From positions 186,001 through 250,000 of the forward strand of contig DAIDGX010000003.1 of assembly GCA_027452165.1 (NCBI GenBank): a stretch of 64,000 bases of DNA. The letters run 5' to 3'. A program made the position numbers and the translations under genes. The stretch is from Vulcanimicrobiota bacterium (lineage in GTDB: Bacteria; Vulcanimicrobiota; Vulcanimicrobiia; Vulcanimicrobiales; Vulcanimicrobiaceae). Positions 55,154 to 63,950 of this stretch are shown here, piece by piece. Position 1 is the stretch's first letter; every line of letters begins with the position of its first letter. The notes beneath the pieces were generated by a model that searched no databases, was not told where the DNA came from, and was given only the letters and a program-made list of their open reading frames with translations.

Positions 55154-55845
55154 AGCTGCGAGCCCGCGTCGCGCTCATCGACATCGAGGGCACGGTCGGT
55201 TCGATCGCGTTCGTGCGCGACGTGCTCTTTCCGTACGCGCAGGAACGCATGGACGCCTATGTCAACGCGCACCGCGACGAGCCGTGGATGCGCGCGATTC
55301 TCGATGAAGCCGCACGTGAGGCCGGCATCGACGTGCACGACCTGCCCGCGGTCCTCGCCGCGCTGCATACCTGGGCCCGTAACGACGTCAAGGTGACGGC
55401 GCTCAAAGAGCTCCAGGGGCACATCTGGGTCGAGGGGTTTGAGTCGAGCGGCATTCGTGGGCATCTTTACGACGACGCGGTTGCAGCGCTGCATCGCTTC
55501 CACGACGCGGGTGTCGCGCTCTACATCTACTCCTCGGGATCGATTGCCGCGCAAAAATTGCTTTTCGCCCACACGGTTGCGGGCGATCTGCTCGCGCTCT
55601 TTCGCGGCTTTTACGACACGACGATCGGCGGAAAGCGCGAACGCGCCTCCTACGATCGGATCCTCGCGCAGATCGGTGTCCCGCCGGGCGAGACGGTCTT
55701 CTTCTCCGACAACGCAGCCGAACTCGACGCCGCCCACGAGGCAGGCATTCAGACGGTGCAGTTGGCGCGACCGCAGGACGGAACGGTCCGCTCGACCGCG
55801 CATGCGGCGATCGAATCGTTTACCGGCGTCGAGATCGCACCGTAG
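55150..55845 (+). CDS. mtnC: Enolase-phosphatase E1 (acireductone synthase)
   Basis: MtnC is a HAD enzyme that enolises and dephosphorylates diketomethylthiopentyl phosphate. The 231-aa protein has an atypical HAD motif I-D-I-E-G-T-V-G near 10 (Asp/Glu pair of the MtnC family), Y-S-S-G-S near 125 and F-F-S-D-N near 184. GTG 55150 overlaps the mtnD stop (GTGA). mtnA and mtnK are not in this window. Confidence 0.92.
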   Translation: MKLRARVALIDIEGTVGSIAFVRDVLFPYAQERMDAYVNAHRDEPWMRAILDEAAREAGIDVHDLPAVLAALHTWARNDVKVTALKELQGHIWVEGFESSGIRGHLYDDAVAALHRFHDAGVALYIYSSGSIAAQKLLFAHTVAGDLLALFRGFYDTTIGGKRERASYDRILAQIGVPPGETVFFSDNAAELDAAHEAGIQTVQLARPQDGTVRSTAHAAIESFTGVEIAP

Positions 55846-55864
55846 CCGAACGTCGCGGCTACGG
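55840..55864. terminator. Hairpin spanning both convergent stop codons
   Basis: A perfect 9-bp stem (55840-55848 with 55856-55864) and 7-nt loop covers the stop codons of mtnC and the NadR-like gene. No T-run follows on either strand, so it may act as a weak or factor-aided bidirectional terminator. Confidence 0.45.
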
Positions 55865-56851
55865 ACCCACCGCTGCGAGCATGGCGTCGATCGCCGCGAT
55901 CGCCTGCTCGTACCGGTCGTCAAAACTACCCTGGAGGATGACGTGCGGAGCGCCGGTCTTTGCAATCTCTTCGAGAAAGCGCTCGTGCATCCAGAAGCGC
56001 AAGTGTTCTGCGTCCCTGATCTCATCGGGTACATAGGGCGTATCCGGAAACGGGACCAGATAGAGGGCGATGCTCTGCTGCGCGAGCGGTAACCACGGAG
56101 CCGCCGTCTGCAAGTAGCGTTCGTACCAAACTTTGGTCGCGAGCACGTCGGTATCGCAGACGAGCAGCCGATTTGCCGAACGCGCGGCTTCGTCCTCGCG
56201 GCGCTGCTGCTCCCTCGCGATGTGAAAAAACTCGTCGGAGACAAACGTGTTTGCAAGTCCCTGATCAACTTTGACGAGCGAGTACTCGCGCCCGTACTCG
56301 GGTACCCAGATGGTGTGGTAGTGATCGGCCAGGCGACGTGCAAGCGTCGTCTTCCCGGTCGATTCCGCACCGACGATGCCCACACGCTTCACGTAATGCG
56401 CGCGCACGCACGGTTCGAGCCATTCCAGGTTCTCTAGCGGTGACCGGCGCACCGTGGTCCCCGACACCGGAATCCATCCACGGTCGCGATCGACGATGAA
56501 ATGCAACGGGATTCCGATCGCGCGCGCCATCGCCTCACCGTATGGCTCCGAGGTAAAGAGCATGTCGATCTGTTCGCCGCGCAAGGAGCGTTTGAGGTGT
56601 TCGCCTTGGCGCTCGACGTCGAGCGGCTGAACCGTCGGATCATCGGGAATGATCCGCACATCGGCCTCGGGGACGATCTCGCGAATCCAACGCACGCGCA
56701 GTTGCGCGCTGACCGAGGATTCGGGATACTCCCACACGAGCACGATCAGCCGATCGACATGCCCAAGCGCGATGTCAAAGAGCAGCGTGTGCCCACGATG
56801 TGGTGGATCGAACTTACCGAAAGCCAAACCCGTTGCGTGGCGTCGTTCCAT
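55859..56851 (-). CDS. NadR-like NMN adenylyltransferase/ribosylnicotinamide kinase
   Basis: This 330-aa protein joins a nucleotidyltransferase (G-K-F-D-P-P-H-R-G-H-T near 10-20 and the I-S/T-x-V-R-like G-T-T-V-R near 146) to a P-loop kinase (G-A-E-S-T-G-K-T-T near 173-181 and V-P-E-Y-G-R-E-Y near 197). This matches NadR without its N-terminal repressor domain, so it should salvage nicotinamide riboside to NAD. ATG 56851 has G-A-G-G upstream; an earlier ATG lies within the clpC terminator. Confidence 0.88.
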   Translation of the reverse strand: MERRHATGLAFGKFDPPHRGHTLLFDIALGHVDRLIVLVWEYPESSVSAQLRVRWIREIVPEADVRIIPDDPTVQPLDVERQGEHLKRSLRGEQIDMLFTSEPYGEAMARAIGIPLHFIVDRDRGWIPVSGTTVRRSPLENLEWLEPCVRAHYVKRVGIVGAESTGKTTLARRLADHYHTIWVPEYGREYSLVKVDQGLANTFVSDEFFHIAREQQRREDEAARSANRLLVCDTDVLATKVWYERYLQTAAPWLPLAQQSIALYLVPFPDTPYVPDEIRDAEHLRFWMHERFLEEIAKTGAPHVILQGSFDDRYEQAIAAIDAMLAAVGP

Positions 56852-56886
56852 GATCCCTCGCGAGGTGCGTTCGCAACAAATGAAGA

Positions 56887-56912
56887 CCCCGGAGTGTTCG
56901 TTCACTCCGGGG
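56887..56912 (-). terminator. Intrinsic terminator of clpC
   Basis: A perfect 10-bp stem (56887-56896 with 56903-56912) and 6-nt loop lies 15 bp past the clpC stop; a T/C-rich tract follows on the minus strand. Confidence 0.85.
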
Positions 56913-56926
56913 CTTCTTCTTGGTAG

Positions 56927-59431
56927 CTACACGTTCGGAACTGCGGCTTCCGGCGGTGCCGCAGGCGGCTCGACCGACGGAATCTTCGAGAACTTCAGTT
57001 GCTCGGGGTCGTCGGCGTTCACGTCTGCCAGAATATGGTCACCCGCGCCGAAGGTGCCGCGCAGCATCTCCTCGGCGAGTTCGTCTTCGACGTTGCGCTG
57101 AATCGCGCGACGTAGCGGACGAGCTCCGAATTGCGGATCCCATCCCTTCTTGGCGAGCAATGCCTTTGCCGCCTCGGTGACCTTGAGATGCATCTCCTGG
57201 GCTTTGACTTCGCGCAACACTTTCTCGAGTTCGAGACCGACGATCTGCTCGATCTGATCGCGCGTCAGTTGATGGAAGACGACGACCTCGTCCACACGAT
57301 TCAGAAACTCGGGACGGAACGTGTGCTTGATCTCTTCAAGCACCTTGTTCTTCATGCGTTCGTAGCCCTTAGCCTCGTCCTCCGCATCGGCCTTCGTGGG
57401 ACGGAAGCCGATATCGGTGGTCGTCTGCATGCCGGTCGCACCGACGTTTGACGTCATGATGATGACCGTGTTTTTGAAGTCGACCTGACGGCCCTGAGAA
57501 TCGGTCAACCGTCCATCATCAAGCACCTGAAGGAGCAGGTTGAAAACGTCGGGATGGGCCTTCTCAATCTCATCGAGCAGCACGACCGCATAGGGACGTC
57601 GCCGCACCGCTTCGGTGAGTTGCCCGCCCTCTTCGTACCCAACGTATCCCGGAGGCGCACCGACCAGACGCGACACCGAGTATTTCTCCATGTATTCCGA
57701 CATGTCGATGCGTACCATCGATTCCTCGTCGTCGAACATGAACTCAGCGAGGCTACGCGCCACCTCGGTCTTGCCGACGCCGGTCGGCCCGAGGAAGAGG
57801 AACGAGCCGATCGGCCGATTCGGATTCTTCAACCCGGCACGCGAACGGCGAATCGCCCGCGTGATCACGTTGATCGCCTCTTCTTGCCCGATCACGCGCT
57901 GGTGCAGTTGGTTGCCCATGTTCAGCAACTTCTCGGTCTCGGCTTGAGCAAGCCGGCTTACCGGGATGCGCGTCCACGAGGCCACGATCTCCGCCACGCT
58001 CTCTTCGGTCACCTTGAGCGGCTTGTCGGCCATTGCGGTCTTTTTATCTTGCCATTCTTGCTCGAGGCGCGACTTCTCGAGCCGCAATTTCTCCTCGCGG
58101 TCGCGAATCGAGGCGGCGCGTTCGAACTCTTGACTCTTGACGACCGATTCCTTTTCGGCGATCACCTTACGCAGTTGGGCATCGACGTCCCGAATCGATT
58201 GCGGTGGGAGCGTTGCCTGTAATCGGACGCGCGAACTCGCTTCGTCGATCAGATCGACGGCCTTGTCGGGCAAGAAGCGATCGGTAATGTACCGGTCCGA
58301 GAGCTTCGCGGCGGCAACCAGCGCGTCGTCGGTGATGACGACTTTGTGGTGCGACTCGTAACGATCGCGCAGTCCCTGGAGGATCTCGACCGTCTCGTCA
58401 ACCGATGGCTCACCCACCATGACGGGCTGGAAGCGCCGTTCGAGGGCCGAGTCCTTTTCGATGTGCTTGCGAAACTCGTTGAGCGTGGTTGCCCCAATGC
58501 ACTGCAACTCGCCGCGCGCGAGCGCCGGCTTGATGATGTTGCTTGCGTCGATCGCGCCTTCGGCCGCACCCGCCCCGACCAAGGTATGCAGTTCGTCGAT
58601 GAAAAGGATGATCTCGCCCGCCGCGCCGCGGATCTCGTCCATGACGCGCTTCATGCGTTCTTCGAACTCGCCGCGGTATTTGGTGCCGGCGACCAAGCCG
58701 GCCAAGTCGAGCGTGATCACGCGCTTTTCGCGCAGCGGATCCGGGACGTCGCCCTTGATCACGCGCTGCGCGAGCCCTTCGGCGATCGCCGTCTTGCCGA
58801 CGCCCGGCTCTCCGATCAAGGCTGGATTGTTCTTCGTGCGACGCGAGAGAATCTGAATCACACGTTCGATCTCGGTGCTGCGACCGATGACCGGATCGAG
58901 TTTGTTGTCGCGCGCAAGCGCGGTGAGATCGCGTCCGTACGCATCGAGCGTCGGCGTCTTGCTCTTGCCTTTGGGTGCGGGCGGCTGACCTTCGGCGCCG
59001 AGCAGCGACGTGGTTTGGACGCGCACCTTGGCCGGATCGACACCGAGGTTGGTGAGCACGCGCGCGGCGACGCCTTCGCCCTCGCGGATAAGCCCAAGCA
59101 GCAGGTGCTCGGTCCCGATGTAGTTGTGATTGAGTTGTCGCGCTTCTTCGAAGGCAAGCTCGATCACGCGCTTGGCCCGCGGCGTGAAGACCATCTCTTG
59201 CTGCACGGTCTGGCCGCCACGGCCGACGATCGCTTCGACTTCTTGGCGCACCTTAGCCAAATTGACGCCGAGCGACTCGAGCACTTTGGCCGCGAGGCTC
59301 TCGCCTTCGGAGATGATGCCAAGAAGAATGTGCTCGGTTCCGATGTAGTTATTTCCGAGACGCTGTGCCTCTTCTTGTGCAAGAACGATGCTGCGTCTCG
59401 CTCGTTCGGTGAACGGTTCCCACATTGACAT
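56927..59431 (-). CDS. clpC: ATP-dependent unfoldase ClpC
   Basis: ClpC unfolds proteins for ClpP. The 834-aa product has two N-domain repeats (about 3-145), a first AAA module with G-E-P-G-V-G-K-T near 208, a UVR-containing middle region (about 415-475) and a second AAA module with G-P-T-G-V-G-K-T near 550. The UVR segment separates ClpC from ClpB and ClpA. A G-G-A-G-G site lies 12 bases before ATG 59431; ATG 59425 is an alternative. Proline- and Ala-rich C-terminal tail. Confidence 0.96.
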   Translation of the reverse strand: MSMWEPFTERARRSIVLAQEEAQRLGNNYIGTEHILLGIISEGESLAAKVLESLGVNLAKVRQEVEAIVGRGGQTVQQEMVFTPRAKRVIELAFEEARQLNHNYIGTEHLLLGLIREGEGVAARVLTNLGVDPAKVRVQTTSLLGAEGQPPAPKGKSKTPTLDAYGRDLTALARDNKLDPVIGRSTEIERVIQILSRRTKNNPALIGEPGVGKTAIAEGLAQRVIKGDVPDPLREKRVITLDLAGLVAGTKYRGEFEERMKRVMDEIRGAAGEIILFIDELHTLVGAGAAEGAIDASNIIKPALARGELQCIGATTLNEFRKHIEKDSALERRFQPVMVGEPSVDETVEILQGLRDRYESHHKVVITDDALVAAAKLSDRYITDRFLPDKAVDLIDEASSRVRLQATLPPQSIRDVDAQLRKVIAEKESVVKSQEFERAASIRDREEKLRLEKSRLEQEWQDKKTAMADKPLKVTEESVAEIVASWTRIPVSRLAQAETEKLLNMGNQLHQRVIGQEEAINVITRAIRRSRAGLKNPNRPIGSFLFLGPTGVGKTEVARSLAEFMFDDEESMVRIDMSEYMEKYSVSRLVGAPPGYVGYEEGGQLTEAVRRRPYAVVLLDEIEKAHPDVFNLLLQVLDDGRLTDSQGRQVDFKNTVIIMTSNVGATGMQTTTDIGFRPTKADAEDEAKGYERMKNKVLEEIKHTFRPEFLNRVDEVVVFHQLTRDQIEQIVGLELEKVLREVKAQEMHLKVTEAAKALLAKKGWDPQFGARPLRRAIQRNVEDELAEEMLRGTFGAGDHILADVNADDPEQLKFSKIPSVEPPAAPPEAAVPNV

Positions 59432-59484
59432 GGCTGGTGCTTTCCTCCGGTAGTCCCTTAACTCTACCTGCTCTGAACCGGTTT

Positions 59485-59505
59485 CGTGACACGTCCCGCG
59501 TCACG
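59485..59505. promoter_or_regulatory. Inverted repeat upstream of clpC
   Basis: CGTGAC and GTCACG are separated by nine bases, 54-74 bp before the clpC start. The N9 spacing resembles CIRCE but the arms do not match it or CtsR sites. It may be an operator for a stress regulator. Confidence 0.4.
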
Positions 59506-59527
59506 CTTTTCACTTGATAGTACGAAT

Positions 59528-59983
59528 CTAGAACGAAAAACGTATCCCGACGAATCCGGATGTCGCGCCGCCTGCTTGCGTCCCCTGGTAGATACGCAAT
59601 TCGAGCGTGCTGTTCGGGGCGATCGGCTTGCCTACGAACGCCGTAAACACCGGCCCCGGCGTGTGATTGGCGCTCAGGTCGGCGATGCCGGCCCCAACGC
59701 CGATATAGGCGCCGCCAAAACCGCCCCCGGAAAGCCCGCGCACTTCGCCGGTCACCGCATACCCGCCGTGCGGGGTCAGAGGCACGAGCAGCGTCGCCTG
59801 GAGCGCCACCGGAATCGCGGGGACCGAAGCAGCCGAGCTCACCAGCACCGCGGCGCCCGCCTGGGAGGGCGACCCGGTGAGAAACCCGCCGCCCGCCGCC
59901 GAAAGCTGCGCCGCGCCGGCGCGGACGCCACCGGCGGCAAAGGCGACGGCTACGAATGCGATCGTCAGTAGAGCCCTCTTCAT
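59528..59983 (-). CDS. Small exported protein, barrel-like
   Basis: This protein of about 151 aa has a signal peptide (about 1-26) ending A-G-A-A, then Gly/Ala-rich alternating strands and a C-terminal aromatic residue (F-S-F), as in small outer-membrane barrels. I do not recognise the family. ATG 59983 is used; GTG 59989 adds two residues. It lies 96 bp upstream of clpC on the same strand, with a separate promoter likely between them. Confidence 0.7.
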   Translation of the reverse strand: MKRALLTIAFVAVAFAAGGVRAGAAQLSAAGGGFLTGSPSQAGAAVLVSSAASVPAIPVALQATLLVPLTPHGGYAVTGEVRGLSGGGFGGAYIGVGAGIADLSANHTPGPVFTAFVGKPIAPNSTLELRIYQGTQAGGATSGFVGIRFSF

Positions 59984-60062
59984 CTTCACGGGCTCTTAGG
60001 CATCGCGTCGGCAGAGTCCGTTTTGCGTGAAGCACTTGCGGGCGGCCGTGCGATCGGGTTTC

Positions 60063-60383
60063 ATGGTGGTGATGCCTACCGTTGAAGAAGTTCGCAGCGC
60101 GCTCGAAGAGGTCAAGGATCCCGAATTGAACTTGGGGATACTCGAACTCGGATTGGTTTACGATGTCAGCGTCGCAGGTGACGAGCGCGAACACGTCACC
60201 GTGGTGATGACGCTCACCTCGCCGATGTGTCCCGTCGGCCCGATGTTCAAGAAATCGGTCGAAGATCGCGTCCTCGCCGTCGAAGGCGTAAAGAGCGCTA
60301 CGGTCGATATCACGTTCTCGCCGCCGTGGGATCCGGCAACGATGGCGTCGGACGACGTCAAAGCGACGCTTGGGATCTGGTAG
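60063..60383 (+). CDS. DUF59/MIP18-type iron-sulfur assembly protein
   Basis: This protein of about 106 aa has the PaaD/SufT-like pattern: V-K-D-P-E-L-N near 18-24 and the conserved T-S-P-M-C-P-V-G near 53-60, whose Cys is the reactive residue, then F-S-P-P-W-D-P. Such proteins help load Fe-S clusters. Start codons at 60063 and 60072 are both possible; an earlier GTG at 60027 is less likely. Its end overlaps the convergent thioesterase by 26 bp. Confidence 0.85.
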   Translation: MVVMPTVEEVRSALEEVKDPELNLGILELGLVYDVSVAGDEREHVTVVMTLTSPMCPVGPMFKKSVEDRVLAVEGVKSATVDITFSPPWDPATMASDDVKATLGIW

Positions 60384-60873
60384 TCTCGCGATCGAGGATC
60401 GCAAGACTCGTTGACGCGTGCGCGATCAACCGGTCGCGGCTATCGAAAAGGCGCGCCTCGGCGGTCGCAAGGGTAGTGCCGACGTGCAACGCAACGCCCT
60501 GCGCACGCACGCGAGAGCCGTCGGGAAAGAGCGGGCGCACGTAATGGACGTTGAGGTCGATCGTCGTGCAGAACCGGTCGCGCGGTAACCGCGTCGTCAC
60601 CGCGAGCGTCAGTACCGAATCGAGAATCGTCGCCGTGATGCCGCCGTGAATGGCGCCCGCCGGATTGGTCATCCACTCGTGAAGTTCCATGCTGAAGATC
60701 ACGCGGCCGTCGCCGATCTCGTCGAACGCAAGGCCAAGCGTCGCGGCAAAGGGTGCGGGCGGGATCGTCCCCGACATCATCTGCGCCATCCAGACCGGAT
60801 GATCGAGACCCGCCATCGCGCGCACGACTTCGCGCGGATCGGCCCACGAATAGGTCCGCTCTCGCTCGGTCAT
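60358..60873 (-). CDS. PaaI-type hotdog thioesterase
   Basis: This 171-aa hotdog-fold protein has the motif A-G-A-I-H-G-G-I-T-A-T-I near 72-83 with the conserved N-P before it, and V-H-Y-V-R-P near 107. It should hydrolyse acyl-CoA thioesters; the substrate is unknown. The start overlaps the alpha/beta hydrolase stop by four bases, placing it last in the tetR operon. Confidence 0.87.
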   Translation of the reverse strand: MTERERTYSWADPREVVRAMAGLDHPVWMAQMMSGTIPPAPFAATLGLAFDEIGDGRVIFSMELHEWMTNPAGAIHGGITATILDSVLTLAVTTRLPRDRFCTTIDLNVHYVRPLFPDGSRVRAQGVALHVGTTLATAEARLFDSRDRLIAHASTSLAILDRETTRSQASL

Positions 60874-61733
60874 AATCCCTCCATTTCGACGTTTTCAAGC
60901 TGTATGTATGCAAACGCCCGCTCCCAGAGCGCACGCGATTGCACGCGAAAGAATCCCATGTGGCCGACATGCCCACCGGCGTCGCTCGCTCGCAACTCGA
61001 TGCGTTCCGTCGGCGCATTGGTAAAGGCGACGCGTAGCGCCTCGATCGCTTGTGGGGTCGCCCACGGGTCGTCATCGATGCCGATCATCAGCGTCGGCGC
61101 CGTGTACGACCGCGCGTTCGCAAGCACCGCACGCATCGTCGGATCGTCGAGAAAGTATCCCGGTGTAACACACCAGCGGCTCCACTCATAGAGCACGCCG
61201 GGCGCAAGGTTCGTCCCGAAGGCCACGCGCGCACCCGGAAAATAGCCGTTGAGGCGCGTGAGCGCCGGCATGATGATCTTGACGAACGCATAGACGCGAA
61301 AGCGTTCGAGACCACGGTAGAGCGGCCAATATCCCGATTGCGAGGCGACAAGCACCGCGCGATCGATCTCGCCGTTGTTCTGCGCCATCAACAGCACGTG
61401 GCCGCCAACCGAGTGTCCCACCGCGTAGAGCGGTATCTGCGCGTGACGTTCGCGCATCCACGCTACGACACCGGAAAAATCTCGCTCGCCCCAATCTCGC
61501 ATGCGCGCGCTCGACGCGCGCAGCACGGACGGCGGTTCGAACGTGCCTCGGTAGTCGTAGGTCACGACCGCCGCCCCACGCGCAGCGAGTTCGTCGCAAA
61601 ACGCGCGATAGAATCGGCGCGGCGTGCCGGTAGCAGGGCTGACGATGACGGCCGCTCGCGCCGCGGGCGTCTCCCAGTACGTGACGGGGAGCGCGTAACC
61701 ATCGGTCGCGGGCACCTGGAGATCGACGCTCAT
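60870..61733 (-). CDS. Alpha/beta hydrolase
   Basis: This 287-aa protein has the lipase-type nucleophile elbow G-H-S-V-G-G near 107 and an N-terminal domain like the serine aminopeptidase or YheT-like group (A-V-I-V-S-P-A-T-G-T). A late acid and His (G-H-V-G-H-M-G-F) complete the triad. Substrate unknown. It overlaps both the TetR gene and the thioesterase gene by four bases, so all three are made together. Confidence 0.86.
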   Translation of the reverse strand: MSVDLQVPATDGYALPVTYWETPAARAAVIVSPATGTPRRFYRAFCDELAARGAAVVTYDYRGTFEPPSVLRASSARMRDWGERDFSGVVAWMRERHAQIPLYAVGHSVGGHVLLMAQNNGEIDRAVLVASQSGYWPLYRGLERFRVYAFVKIIMPALTRLNGYFPGARVAFGTNLAPGVLYEWSRWCVTPGYFLDDPTMRAVLANARSYTAPTLMIGIDDDPWATPQAIEALRVAFTNAPTERIELRASDAGGHVGHMGFFRVQSRALWERAFAYIQLENVEMEGL

Positions 61734-62317
61734 ACGCGCCGTTCCGCAAGCATCGCGCGCAGACTTCGCGCAACGCGCTGCACGTGCGAACGGGAACGCA
61801 GTGCGCGCGCGAGCAGGAGCGCCCCCTCGAGGGCGGCGACGAGCATGTCCGTCAGCGCTTCGCGGTCGGTCGCCGCCGCGAACTCGCCCTTGGCGATCGC
61901 CCGCCCGACGTTGTGCGCCACCGCGTCGCGCAGCGTTTGAAACGCCTCGCGCACGCGTTCGCGCAAAAAGGGCAGCGCGTCGTCGGCCTCGAGCGCAGCG
62001 TTCGCAAGCGGACAGCCACCATCGACGACGGGACGTTCAACGTACCGCTCGAAAGCGTCGATAAAGGCCACGAGCCGCGCGTACCCCGATGTAACGGCGG
62101 AGAGCTCACGTGAGAAATAGGCCTGAACCTCGCCGAAGGCATACTCGAACGTCTCGAGCGCAAGCTCTTCCTTGCTGGCAAAATGATTGTAGAGCCCGCC
62201 CTTTTCGAGCTCGGTTGCGGCCAAAATCTCGGCGATCGACGTGCCTGCAAAGCCGTGCCGATTGAAAATCGGGGCAGCCGAGACCAGGATCGCGTGCCTG
62301 CGCTGCGAAGCTTTCAC
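61730..62317 (-). CDS. TetR-family regulator, NemR/LmrA-like
   Basis: This 195-aa regulator has a helix-turn-helix (about 9-55, with T-S-I-A-E-I-L-A-A-T and G-G-L-Y-N-H-F) and a C-terminal domain carrying G-G-C-P-L-A-N near 100, a Cys position used by NemR/LmrA-like sensors. Its GTG start abuts the operator at 62318-62339. It probably represses both its own operon and the divergent pump. Confidence 0.9.
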   Translation of the reverse strand: MKASQRRHAILVSAAPIFNRHGFAGTSIAEILAATELEKGGLYNHFASKEELALETFEYAFGEVQAYFSRELSAVTSGYARLVAFIDAFERYVERPVVDGGCPLANAALEADDALPFLRERVREAFQTLRDAVAHNVGRAIAKGEFAAATDREALTDMLVAALEGALLLARALRSRSHVQRVARSLRAMLAERRV

Positions 62318-62339
62318 AAACCGACCGTTCGGTCTGTTT
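62318..62339. promoter_or_regulatory. TetR/NemR-type operator
   Basis: AAACCGACCG and CGGTCTGTTT flank a 2-bp centre; the 10-bp arms differ at one place. This matches the GACC/GGTC core of NemR-like boxes. It lies directly at the TetR start and 35 bp before the MFS ATG. Confidence 0.78.
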
Positions 62340-62373
62340 TCATGGACTCCTGGTTGGACGCATGAGGGGAACG

Positions 62374-63903
62374 ATGCACGGATCCGAGGATCTCGTCGAG
62401 TACGGGGCGCGCCGATGGCTGGTGGTCACCGGGGTGATGCTCGCAACGTTGCTGCAAGTTCTCGACGCGACGATCGTCAACGTCGCGCTTCCGACAATCC
62501 AAGGCAACCTTGGGGCGAACTTCGACGACGGCGCCTGGATCGTGACCGGCTACATCATCGCGGCGGTGATCGTGATCCCGCTCACCCCCTGGCTGCAACA
62601 GCTGCTCGGACGCCGCAACTACTACGTGGCGGCAATCATCGGGTTCACGATCACCTCGGCGCTCTGCGGATTCGCCACCTCGCTGCACGAGCTCATCGTC
62701 TTTCGCGTGCTGCAGGGCCTGTGCGGCGGCGGGCTGATCTCGACCGGCCAGGCGATCATGCGCGACACCTTTCCGCCTCGTCAACTCGGCTTGAGCCAAG
62801 CACTCACGTCCCTCGGCGCCATCGTCGGCCCCTCGATCGGTCCAACGCTCGGCGGCGTGCTCACCGACACGCTATCGTGGAACTGGATCTTCTTCGTCAA
62901 CATCCTGCCCGGCATCGTTTCGGCGCTACTCTGCGCGGCGCTCTTGCGCGACCCGCAACGCCGCGGACGTCCGTCGGTTGACGGCATGGGGCTCGCGCTG
63001 CTCGCGACCGGGCTCGGAAGCCTGCAGTACGTCCTCGACGAAGGCGAGCGGTACGACTGGTTCAAGGATGCGAACATCCTGCGCATAGCGCTGCTCGCGC
63101 TCGTATCGCTCGTGCTCTTCGTCTATTGGGAACTCCGTGTCAAGAACCCGATCGTCGACATTCGCATCCTCATTCACAACCGCGTGGTCGCCGTCGGATC
63201 GCTCCTTGCGATGACGCTCGCGTTCTCACTCTTCGGCGGCGTCATCCTCGCACCGCAGTTTCAGCAGAGCCTGTTGAATTTCACCGCCACACTCTCGGGT
63301 CTCTCGATCCTCACGCGGGCGCTTGGCATCATGGTGATGACGTTCGTCACGCTCGGTTTGCTCAATCGTTTGAAAATGCGCCCGCAGGTGCTGCTCGGCA
63401 TCGGGTTCCTCATCGTCGCCGCAGCGAACTTTCTGACCGCACAGGTGCTGACCACGCAGAGCGTCTTCGGCACCTTCGTCTTTCCGCTCGTGCTCGGCGG
63501 CGTGGGCTTTGGGATGCTCTTCGTCCCACTCTCGGTCGCCGTGCTGAGCAGCGTGCACGGCGCCGACACGCAAAAGGCTACGTCGCTGATCAGCCTGTGC
63601 CAGCAACTCGGCGGCTCGATCTCGACCGCCGTCCTCGTGACGCTACTCGATCGGCGAGCCGCGTTCCACCAAGACATCCTCGCCGGGAACATCACGCTCG
63701 CAAGTCCCGCCGTACAGCGCGCGCTCGCGGCGCATGCCCCGCTGACGCTCCTCGCGGGGCTCGTACAGCAACAGGCGGCAACCATGGCCTTCGCCGACGC
63801 CTTCTTCTTCCTCGGCGCGGTAACGCTCGTCCTCACGCCTCTCGTGCTGTTCCTGCGCTCGAACGCACCCGCGCATGCAAGCATTGCGGTCGCAATGGAA
63901 TAG
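62374..63903 (+). CDS. DHA2-family MFS drug exporter, stand-alone
   Basis: This 509-aa, 14-helix transporter has L-Q-V-L-D-A-T-I-V-N-V-A-L-P-T-I near 25-40 and motif C (G-P-S-I-G-P-T-L-G-G-V-L) near 150. I chose ATG 62374, which has A-G-G-G-G-A five bases upstream; ATG 62362 is in frame too. Unlike the pump at 39407 it has no EmrA or TolC neighbour, so it may export compounds to the periplasm or borrow those partners. Confidence 0.92.
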   Translation: MHGSEDLVEYGARRWLVVTGVMLATLLQVLDATIVNVALPTIQGNLGANFDDGAWIVTGYIIAAVIVIPLTPWLQQLLGRRNYYVAAIIGFTITSALCGFATSLHELIVFRVLQGLCGGGLISTGQAIMRDTFPPRQLGLSQALTSLGAIVGPSIGPTLGGVLTDTLSWNWIFFVNILPGIVSALLCAALLRDPQRRGRPSVDGMGLALLATGLGSLQYVLDEGERYDWFKDANILRIALLALVSLVLFVYWELRVKNPIVDIRILIHNRVVAVGSLLAMTLAFSLFGGVILAPQFQQSLLNFTATLSGLSILTRALGIMVMTFVTLGLLNRLKMRPQVLLGIGFLIVAAANFLTAQVLTTQSVFGTFVFPLVLGGVGFGMLFVPLSVAVLSSVHGADTQKATSLISLCQQLGGSISTAVLVTLLDRRAAFHQDILAGNITLASPAVQRALAAHAPLTLLAGLVQQQAATMAFADAFFFLGAVTLVLTPLVLFLRSNAPAHASIAVAME

Positions 63904-63950
63904 CGCGCCAAACCAGGGCCTGCCAAAGGCGCGGTGAAAACGCCCTACTC

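Noticed and set aside
63904-63950. CGCGCC/GGCGCG inverted repeat after the second MFS gene
   Set aside because: An 18-nt loop and no T-run make it a poor terminator.
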